Assembly (NCBI RefSeq): GCF_003337555.1
Contig: NZ_QPJK01000012.1
Location: 124,001-188,000, forward strand
DNA from: Pseudorhodoferax soli
GTDB lineage: Bacteria; Pseudomonadota; Gammaproteobacteria; Burkholderiales; Burkholderiaceae_C
Direction of reading: 5' to 3'
DNA: 64,000 bases
Shown: in pieces, positions 57,720-64,000 of the stretch
How the letters are laid out: the number at the start of each line of letters is the position of its first letter
Numbering within the stretch: the stretch's first letter is position 1
The notes under the pieces: generated by a model
The model's database searches: none
Told to the model about the DNA's origin: nothing
The model's input: the letters and a program-made list of their open reading frames with translations, nothing else
Made by a program: the position numbers and the translations under genes

Positions 57720-58029
57720 GCTGGAGCGCGAGCGCGGCCGCTTGCTGGAACGCATCGGCGTGCAGCGCAGCCAGCTACCAGCGCAGTTTGCGCCGGTGGC
57801 GCATCTGCTGCAGTTCAGCGAACGCGTTGCACAGACCGTACAGTCTGCGCGCACGTTCGTACGGGGACATCCCTGGGCGATGGGCGCCATAGGCGCCGTG
57901 CTGGTACTGCGACGGCCCCGGTCCCTCGGACGCTGGATGAAGCGGGGCCTTCTGGTCTGGCGCACCTGGCGCACCGCTCGGAACTTTGCCCAGGCGCTCC
58001 AGCGTCAGCTGAACCGTCCTTCAGGTTGA
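57694..58029 (+). CDS. YqjK-like small basic protein
   Basis: The product has 111 residues, very rich in Arg, with a helical N-terminus (NLAELERERGRLLERIGVQR) and a hydrophobic stretch HPWAMGAIGAVLVLRRP (about 59-75) that could touch the membrane. This is the third position of the yqjDEK operon and the composition fits YqjK. It overlaps the yqjE-like gene by 26 bases, with GAAGGAG before its ATG. The stop is one base from that of uvrA on the other strand. Confidence 0.78.
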   Translation: MRRRKNLAELERERGRLLERIGVQRSQLPAQFAPVAHLLQFSERVAQTVQSARTFVRGHPWAMGAIGAVLVLRRPRSLGRWMKRGLLVWRTWRTARNFAQALQRQLNRPSG

Positions 58030-58030
58030 A

Positions 58031-60997
58031 TCAAGTTGCCAGGTAGCGGCGCAGGTAGCGGCCCGTGTGGCTCGCCTCGTGCGCGGCAATCTGCTCGGGT
58101 GTGCCAACGGCCAGCACCTGCCCTCCACCAGCGCCGCCTTCGGGCCCCATGTCGACGAGCCAATCCGCCGTTTTGATCACATCCAGGTTGTGCTCGATCA
58201 CAACGATGGTGTTCCCCGCGTCGCGCAGTTGGTGCAGAACGCGCAACAAGAGATCAATGTCCGCGAAGTGCAGGCCCGTGGTGGGTTCATCCAGGATGTA
58301 AAGAGTGCGGCCGGTGTCGCGCTTGGACAGCTCCAGCGCCAGCTTGACCCGCTGCGCTTCGCCGCCCGACAGGGTGGTGGCTGCCTGGCCCAATTTGATG
58401 TAAGAAAGCCCCACATCGAGCAGCGTCTTGAGCTTGCGTGCGAGCGCTGGCACCGCCTGCAAGAAGTCGTATGCGGCCTCGACCGTCAGATCCAGGATCT
58501 CCGCAATGTTCTTGCCCTTGTAGACGACTTCCAGCGTCTCACGGTTGTAGCGCTGCCCATGGCAAACGTCGCAAGGCACGTAGACGTCCGGCAAGAAGTG
58601 CATCTCCACCTTCACGACGCCGTCGCCCTGGCAGGCCTCGCAGCGCCCCCCGGCCACATTGAAAGAGAAGCGCCCAGGACCATAACCACGCTCGCGCGCC
58701 GTCGGCACTTCGGCCATCAACTCGCGGATCGGCGTGAACAGGCCGGTGTAGGTGGCCGGGTTGCTGCGGGGCGTGCGGCCAATCGGCGACTGGTCGACGT
58801 TGATGACCTTGTCGAACTGCTCCAGCCCGGCGATCTCGTCGTGCGCCGCCGGCTCCTCGTGCGCCCGGTAGATTTGGCGCGCCGCCGCCGCGTACAAGGT
58901 GTCGTTGACCAGCGTGGACTTGCCCGAGCCTGACACGCCGGTCACACAGGTGAACAGGCCGACCGGGAAGTCCACGTCCACGCCCTTGAGGTTGTGGCCG
59001 CGCGCGCCTCGTACGCCGATGGTCTGCAGCGCACCGTTGGCGACATCGCCCGTGGCCGGCAGCCAGGGCGTGCGCCGCGCAGGCACGTCGATGCGCAAGG
59101 CACCCGACAGGTAGCGGCCCGTGAGCGAGGCGCCATTGGCCTTGATGGCCGCGATGTCGCCCTGGGCCACGACACGGCCGCCATGCACACCAGCACCGGG
59201 CCCCATGTCGATGACGTGGTCTGCGGCAGCCATCATGTCTTCGTCGTGCTCGACCACCAGCACGCTGTTGCCCAGGTCGCGCAGGTGCTGCAGCGTCCCG
59301 ATCAGGCGGTCGTTGTCGCGCTGGTGCAGGCCGATGCTGGGCTCGTCCAGCACATACATCACGCCGGTCAGGCCCGAGCCGATCTGCGAGGCCAGCCGAA
59401 TGCGCTGCGACTCCCCGCCCGACAGCGTCTCGGCGCTGCGGTCCAGGCTCAGGTAATTCAGGCCGACATCGTTGAGAAACTTCAGGCGCAGGCCGATCTC
59501 GCGCACGACCTTGGCCGCGATGTCCGCCTTGGACCCGTGCAGTTGCAGGCCGTCGAAGTAGGCCTGGCTTTCGCGCAGCGTGGCGCTGCTGATCTCGTAG
59601 ATCGCCCGCGCCTGCGCACCCTCGCCAACCTTCACATGGCGCGCCTCACGGCGCAGCCGCGAGCCATGGCATTCGGGGCAGGGTTGCACGCTGCGGTAGC
59701 GGGCCAGGTCTTCGCGCACCACGGCGGAATCGGTCTCGCGGTAACGCCGCTGCATGTTGGGGATCACGCCTTCGAAAGCGTGCTTCTTGGTCAGTTTCCT
59801 GCCCTGGAAGTTGCCCGACTCCATGACGTAGCTGAACTTGATCTCTTCCTCGCCCGAGCCGTGCAGCACCACCTGGCGCACCAACGCGGGCAGCTCGTCC
59901 CACGGCGTCTCGGCATTGAAGCGGTAGTGCTTGGCCAGGCTCTCGACCAACGCGAAGTAATAGCCGTTGCGCCGGTCCCAACCCTTGATGGCGCCGCTGG
60001 CCAAGCTCAGCGTCGGAAAGCCGACCACGCGCGCAGGGTCGAAAAACTCCTGCGCGCCCAGTCCGTCGCAGCTGGGGCAGGCGCCGACCGGCGAATTGAA
60101 CGAGAACAGCCGCGGCTCCAGTTCGCTGATCGAATAGCCGCAGACAGGACAGGAAAACTTGGCGTTGAACAGGTGCTCACGCGGCTGCCCCGGCGTGCCG
60201 TCGGCGTGCGGCGCGGCGTCCATCTCCAACGCGATGGCACGGCCATCGGCCAGCCGCAGCGCTGCTTCGAAACTTTCCGCCAGGCGCTGGCGCAGGCCAC
60301 CGCCTGCGCCTTCCTGATCGGCACGTACCTTGATGCGGTCGATCACGACGTCGATGTCGTGCTTCTCGGTCTTCTTGAGCTTGGGCAGGTTGTCGAAGTC
60401 GTAGGCCTGTCCGTCGATGCGAAAGCGCACATAGCCCTGCGCCTGCAGCTCGGCAAAGACATCCGTGAACTCGCCCTTGCGCTCGCGCGCGATCGGCGCA
60501 AGCACCATCAGCCGGGTGCCCTCGGGCAGCGCCAGCACCGTGTCGACCATCTGCGCCACGGTCTGGGCCGACAAGGGCAAGTGGTGGTCCGGGCAATAGG
60601 GCGTGCCGGCGCGCGCGAACAGCAGGCGCAGGTAGTCGTGGATCTCGGTCACCGTGCCTACGGTGGAGCGCGGGTTGTGGCTGGTCGCCTTCTGCTCGAT
60701 GGAGATCGCGGGAGACAGCCCCTCGATCAAGTCCACATCCGGCTTGTCCATCAGCTGCAGGAACTGCCGCGCATAGGTCGACAGGCTTTCCACATAGCGG
60801 CGCTGCCCCTCGGCGTACAGCGTGTCGAACGCCAAGGAGGATTTGCCCGAACCCGACAACCCCGTGATCACCACGAGCCGGTTGCGCGGAATGTCCAGAT
60901 CGATGTTCTTGAGGTTGTGCGTGCGCGCACCGCGGACGCTGATGCGCTGCAGTTGCAGCGCGGTCGCGAGGTAAGAGCCGTCCTTGGGGTCGTTCAA
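58031..60997 (-). CDS. uvrA: excinuclease ABC subunit A
   Basis: The product has 988 residues, normal for a single UvrA. Two ABC ATPase units are seen: Walker [10 protein letters not shown] in the first and GVSGSGKST in the second, signature motifs [12 protein letters not shown] and [12 protein letters not shown], and zinc modules [18 protein letters not shown]...CPSC and [16 protein letters not shown]...CDVC. It finds DNA damage together with UvrB. It is divergent from ssb with 125 bases between; no LexA box was found there. Confidence 0.98.
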   Translation of the reverse strand: MNDPKDGSYLATALQLQRISVRGARTHNLKNIDLDIPRNRLVVITGLSGSGKSSLAFDTLYAEGQRRYVESLSTYARQFLQLMDKPDVDLIEGLSPAISIEQKATSHNPRSTVGTVTEIHDYLRLLFARAGTPYCPDHHLPLSAQTVAQMVDTVLALPEGTRLMVLAPIARERKGEFTDVFAELQAQGYVRFRIDGQAYDFDNLPKLKKTEKHDIDVVIDRIKVRADQEGAGGGLRQRLAESFEAALRLADGRAIALEMDAAPHADGTPGQPREHLFNAKFSCPVCGYSISELEPRLFSFNSPVGACPSCDGLGAQEFFDPARVVGFPTLSLASGAIKGWDRRNGYYFALVESLAKHYRFNAETPWDELPALVRQVVLHGSGEEEIKFSYVMESGNFQGRKLTKKHAFEGVIPNMQRRYRETDSAVVREDLARYRSVQPCPECHGSRLRREARHVKVGEGAQARAIYEISSATLRESQAYFDGLQLHGSKADIAAKVVREIGLRLKFLNDVGLNYLSLDRSAETLSGGESQRIRLASQIGSGLTGVMYVLDEPSIGLHQRDNDRLIGTLQHLRDLGNSVLVVEHDEDMMAAADHVIDMGPGAGVHGGRVVAQGDIAAIKANGASLTGRYLSGALRIDVPARRTPWLPATGDVANGALQTIGVRGARGHNLKGVDVDFPVGLFTCVTGVSGSGKSTLVNDTLYAAAARQIYRAHEEPAAHDEIAGLEQFDKVINVDQSPIGRTPRSNPATYTGLFTPIRELMAEVPTARERGYGPGRFSFNVAGGRCEACQGDGVVKVEMHFLPDVYVPCDVCHGQRYNRETLEVVYKGKNIAEILDLTVEAAYDFLQAVPALARKLKTLLDVGLSYIKLGQAATTLSGGEAQRVKLALELSKRDTGRTLYILDEPTTGLHFADIDLLLRVLHQLRDAGNTIVVIEHNLDVIKTADWLVDMGPEGGAGGGQVLAVGTPEQIAAHEASHTGRYLRRYLAT

Positions 60998-61122
60998 GAT
61001 GCGCGTCCGGGAAAACCCGCCATGATAAGCGGCGGCGCTTTCGGGCGCAGACCCTGCCTTCCCAAATCCGGATGCGGCACAATCGATGCCATTTTCCCCG
61101 CATCGGCAGCACAGGCATCACC

Positions 61123-61623
61123 ATGGCATCCGTCAACAAAGTCATCATCGTCGGCAACCTGGGCCGTGACCCCGAAACGCGCACCTTCCCGAGCGGTGGC
61201 CAGGTCTGCAACGTGCGGATCGCCACCACCGACCGTTGGAAGGACAAGCAGAGCGGCGAGATGCGCGAGATCACCGAGTGGCACAACGTGGTCTTCAACG
61301 ACCGCCTGGCCGAGATCGCCAACCAGTACCTGCGCAAGGGCTCGCAGGTCTATGTGGAAGGTTCGCTGCGCACGCGCAAGTGGACCGACAAGGACGGCAA
61401 CGAGCGCTACACCACCGAAATCCGCGCCGACCAGATGCAAATGCTGGGCGCCCGGCAAGGCATGGGTGGCCCGTCGTCCTCCGGCGACGACGAGGGTGGC
61501 TACGAAGCCCCGCGCCGCCCGGCCGCGCCGCCTGCCCGCGCACCGGCGCCGCGCGCCGCGCCCGCTCCTGCGCCCAAGGCCTCGAGTGGCTTCGACGACA
61601 TGGACGACGACATTCCGTTCTGA
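61123..61623 (+). CDS. ssb: single-stranded DNA-binding protein
   Basis: The product has 166 residues: an OB-fold (about 1-110, starting [20 protein letters not shown]), a Gly/Pro/Ala-rich linker and the acidic tip DDMDDDIPF that recruits repair and replication partners. It coats single-stranded DNA in replication, recombination and repair. The ATG at 61123 begins the conserved sequence. It is divergent from uvrA, the common order in proteobacteria, and is followed by a strong terminator. Confidence 0.98.
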   Translation: MASVNKVIIVGNLGRDPETRTFPSGGQVCNVRIATTDRWKDKQSGEMREITEWHNVVFNDRLAEIANQYLRKGSQVYVEGSLRTRKWTDKDGNERYTTEIRADQMQMLGARQGMGGPSSSGDDEGGYEAPRRPAAPPARAPAPRAAPAPAPKASSGFDDMDDDIPF

Positions 61624-61652
61624 GAACAACCCCTGCTGAACAGCCGACACCG

Positions 61653-61683
61653 CGCCCTGGGCAATTGCTGCCCAGGGCGTTTT
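61653..61683 (+). terminator. intrinsic terminator of ssb
   Basis: A perfect 11-base stem CGCCCTGGGCA/TGCCCAGGGCG with a five-base loop, followed by TTTT, 29 bases after the ssb stop. The remaining 200 bases up to the mnmA stop hold no gene that I can see. Confidence 0.85.
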
Positions 61684-61888
61684 CGTTCATGGGGCTGGAA
61701 CAACACTCCAGCAGCAGGATTGGCGCCCGGGTTTCGCTCCGGGCAAGCGGGAGAGACCTGATCTCCTTCAGCCCACACGACCCGGTGGGCAGGGGACAGC
61801 TTGTCCAGTGGCGCGGAGCTTACCCACGCCCGGTGGCGCACCAGCGCAGCATCACGCGTGAATATGCACAACGGCCAGAACGGCCGGT

Positions 61889-62995
61889 TCAGCCCTGCGC
61901 GCTGGCGATCACACCACCGCCCAGGCAGACCTCGCCGTCGTACAACACGGCCGACTGCCCTGGCGTGACGGCCCACTGCGGGGCGCCGAATTCCAGCGCG
62001 AACGCGCCATTGGCGCCCGCCGCCAGCGCGCAAGGCGCGTCCGCCTGGCGGTAGCGCGTCTTGCTGGCATAGGCCCCCGGCGCTGGCGGATGGCCAGCCG
62101 TCCAGCTGGCATCGTCGGCCACCAGCGCCTGCGACTGCAGCCAGGGATGGCCGTGCCCCTGCACCACCCACAGCGTGTTGCGCTCCATGTCCTTGCGCGC
62201 AACGAACCAGGGCGCGTGCTCGCCACCACCGCGCGGCGCGCCTTTCTCTTTCAAGCCACCGATGCCCAGCCCCTGGCGCTGGCCCAGCGTGTAGAACGAC
62301 AGCCCCTGGTGCTGCCCGAGAACGCGGCCGCGCTCATCCTTGATCGGGCCGGGCTCCTTGGCGATGTATCGGTTCAGGAAATCGCGGAACGGCCGCTCGC
62401 CGATGAAGCAGATGCCCGTGGAGTCCTTCTTCTTCGCGTTCGGCAGGCCGATCTCGGCGGCCAGCCGGCGCACCTCCGTTTTTTGTAACTCGCCGACGGG
62501 GAACAGCGTCCTGGACAGCTGCGCCTGCGTCAGGCGGTGCAGGAAGTAGCTCTGATCCTTGGAAGGGTCCAGCCCCTTGAGAAGCTCGAAGCGCCCGTCG
62601 CATTCGCGCACGCGTGCATAGTGGCCGGTCGCGATCTTCTCGGCGCCCAGGCGCATCGCATGGTCGAGGAAGGCCTTGAACTTGATCTCGGCGTTGCACA
62701 GCACATCGGGATTGGGCGTGCGGCCGGCCTGGTATTCGCGCAGGAACTCGGCGAACACGCGGTCCTTGTACTCGGCCGCGAAGTTCACATGCTCGATCTC
62801 GATGCCGACCACGTCGGCCACGGCCGCGGCATCGACGAAGTCTGCGTTGGACGAGCAGTACTCGGAGTCATCGTCGTCCTCCCAGTTCTTCATGAAGATG
62901 CCCACCACCTCATAACCCTGCTGCTTGAGCAGCCAGGCAGTGACCGAGGAATCCACCCCACCGCTCAGACCGACGACGACACGCTGCTTGCCCAT
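61889..62995 (-). CDS. mnmA: tRNA 2-thiouridylase
   Basis: The product has 368 residues. The PP-loop for ATP is GLSGGVDSS (9-17), the nucleophilic cysteine Cys100 in [12 protein letters not shown], and the persulfide-forming partner Cys196 in [10 protein letters not shown]. MnmA puts sulfur on U34 of tRNA-Lys, -Glu and -Gln. The NUDIX hydrolase gene lies 67 bases upstream on the same strand, as nudJ does before mnmA in E. coli. Confidence 0.97.
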   Translation of the reverse strand: MGKQRVVVGLSGGVDSSVTAWLLKQQGYEVVGIFMKNWEDDDDSEYCSSNADFVDAAAVADVVGIEIEHVNFAAEYKDRVFAEFLREYQAGRTPNPDVLCNAEIKFKAFLDHAMRLGAEKIATGHYARVRECDGRFELLKGLDPSKDQSYFLHRLTQAQLSRTLFPVGELQKTEVRRLAAEIGLPNAKKKDSTGICFIGERPFRDFLNRYIAKEPGPIKDERGRVLGQHQGLSFYTLGQRQGLGIGGLKEKGAPRGGGEHAPWFVARKDMERNTLWVVQGHGHPWLQSQALVADDASWTAGHPPAPGAYASKTRYRQADAPCALAAGANGAFALEFGAPQWAVTPGQSAVLYDGEVCLGGGVIASAQG

Positions 62996-63062
62996 GCCGC
63001 GATTCTAGAAAGCGGCGCCCGCCCGCGTGCGCCGGGGCGCCCAAGACCCGGGCAGAACCCGG

Positions 63063-63542
63063 TCAGCGCGCCAGGACCGAAGAGTCGGTGTAGACCAAGT
63101 CGAGCGGATACCGGCAACCGGCCAAGTAGTCTTCCATGCAGCGCAGCAACAGCGGGCTGCGGTGGCGGTCGGCGCTGGCGCGCACCTCGTCCGCGGTGAG
63201 CCACAGCGTGCGGACGATGCCCTGGTCCAGCGGGCGGCCGGGCTCGGGCAGGCCCACGTCGCCGCAGTAGGCAAAACGCAGATAGGTCACGTCCTCGCCC
63301 GTGCTTTCGCGCACGAAACGCGACAGGTAGACGCCCACGAGCGCGTGCGGCAAGAAGGGATGTGCGGTTTCCTCCAGCACCTCGCGTGCGCACCCCTGCA
63401 ACGGCGATTCGCCCGGGTCCAGGTGGCCGGCCGGATTGTTCAGGCGCAGGCCTTCGGGCGTTTCTTCCTCGACCAGCAGGAAGCGCCCTTGCCGCTCGAT
63501 GACGGCGGCGACCGTGACACTGGGTTTCCAACGCGTTTGCAT
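63063..63542 (-). CDS. NUDIX hydrolase, NudJ-like
   Basis: The product has 159 residues. The NUDIX box spans residues 39-61 (GHLDPGESPLQGCAREVLEE and on), with the metal-binding Arg-Glu-x-x-Glu-Glu intact. The neighbouring mnmA and the N-terminal KPSVTVAAVIERQGRFLLVEEE match NudJ, a thiamine-pyrophosphate and nucleotide phosphatase. The ATG at 63542 is preferred; two more lie three and four codons upstream. No strong ribosome binding site is seen. Confidence 0.88.
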   Translation of the reverse strand: MQTRWKPSVTVAAVIERQGRFLLVEEETPEGLRLNNPAGHLDPGESPLQGCAREVLEETAHPFLPHALVGVYLSRFVRESTGEDVTYLRFAYCGDVGLPEPGRPLDQGIVRTLWLTADEVRASADRHRSPLLLRCMEDYLAGCRYPLDLVYTDSSVLAR

Positions 63543-63757
63543 GGTGCACATCATAAGAAGACATCCGGCCCCGATCTTTTCGCCGGCTGGCCTTCCTCCG
63601 GCCCGATGGCAGCCGTCCTCGCACCGTACCTCGCGTACGTTTGCCCCGGCAAGGAGGCGGCCTGTGTCACGCTCTTTTCAGCGGCTGTCCGCGCGGGGAA
63701 GTCGGGTAAGCTCCGCCCGCACCAGAGACAACGACAACGCGAGGGAAGGAGCACCCC
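63543..63757. other. gap between the NUDIX gene and a short plus-strand frame
   Basis: No gene is supported here. The stretch includes mixed-composition sequence near 63550-63590, likely the NUDIX promoter side, and a purine-rich segment CGAGGGAAGGAG just before 63758 that is a strong ribosome binding site for the next frame. Confidence 0.4.
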
Positions 63758-63913
63758 ATGCAGATCGGAGTGCCCGCCGACATACCGGCCGGCAAGAAAA
63801 CACGCACAGCAGCCATCCAGCAGGCCGCGCTGCGGCGTGTGGCGCAACACACCCCGGACATGGCGCTCCGTACCGCCCCCGCCGCCCCAAGCGCAGCAGG
63901 GCATCCCAGCTGA
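63758..63913 (+). pseudogene. 51-codon frame beginning like NAD(P) transhydrogenase subunit alpha
   Basis: The ATG at 63758 has an excellent ribosome binding site (AAGGAG, seven bases upstream). The product starts MQIGVPADIPAGKKTRTAAI, which resembles the start of PntA (M-x-I-G-V-P-x-E-x-x-x-G-E-T-R-V-A-A). Similarity fades afterwards and the frame stops at 63911-63913, where PntA would go on for more than 350 residues. It may be a truncated pntA remnant or a real small protein; no continuation in another frame is apparent up to the window end. Confidence 0.35.
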
Positions 63914-64000
63914 GTCCCACCTGGGCGGCAAGGACGCCGCGCAACCAGCCTGCCTAGCCATCGCGGCGCCAACGCCAACCGAGCGTGCCCAGCGGCTGCG

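Noticed and set aside
60998-61122. LexA box between uvrA and ssb
   Set aside because: I found no CTG-N10-CAG sequence in this gap, although uvrA is SOS-controlled in many bacteria.

Overview
The window is about 70% GC, gene-dense (roughly 60 protein genes, short intergenic gaps, many 4-base start/stop overlaps) and reads as a chromosomal segment of a betaproteobacterium of the order Burkholderiales, most likely a member of the Comamonadaceae. The reasons are gene content and order (Bug-type periplasmic binding proteins next to LysR regulators, lptA-lptB-rpoN, recA-recX, uvrA facing ssb, nudJ-mnmA, a phcBSRQ-type signalling operon) and the codon use. I saw no rRNA, tRNA, CRISPR array, insertion sequence or prophage, so this looks like core chromosome with some accessory insertions. 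This placement is an inference from the sequence alone.

Layout. 1-6.7 kb: a partial TPR protein, a secreted trypsin-like protease with a long TPR tail, then a copper module (copZ divergent from copA-cueR) with two recognisable CueR-type promoters. 6.7-12.8 kb: single metabolic genes, including a shortened GMC oxidoreductase, 3-hydroxyacyl-CoA dehydrogenase, a crotonase, a PEP-mutase-family lyase, a PheC-like periplasmic binding protein and a flavin reductase-like protein. 12.8-17.9 kb: a four-gene minus-strand operon matching phcB-phcS-phcR-phcQ, the 3-hydroxy fatty acid methyl ester quorum-sensing system known from Ralstonia. 17.9-26.9 kb: minus-strand housekeeping block (YecA/SEC-C protein, PIN nuclease, RNA methyltransferase, rpoN, lptB, lptA, dsbA-like, SPOR protein, argS). 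26.9-32.6 kb: a LysR/Bug/alcohol dehydrogenase cassette, a triple PsiF repeat protein and a second LysR gene.

32.7-38.2 kb is the most unusual part: a stressosome operon coding for a globin-STAS RsbR, an RsbS-like STAS protein in which the usual phospho-serine position is glutamate, an RsbT kinase fused to an RsbX-type phosphatase, and a 1031-residue hybrid histidine kinase with two receivers and an HPt domain. No sigma-B or anti-sigma factor is present, so output probably runs through the phosphorelay.

38.2-47 kb: a Bug protein, topoisomerase III with a histone-like Lys/Ala tail and a C-terminal SWIB domain, a divergent SET-domain protein leading into birA and a SPOR-like gene, then a TctDE-like two-component system with a MarR regulator. 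47-64 kb: recA (with LexA box)-recX-MFS, argC, sucCD, TerC, a PP2C-FHA-metallohydrolase group, a yqjDEK-type stress membrane operon, uvrA, ssb, mnmA, a NudJ-like hydrolase and a short frame that begins like PntA.
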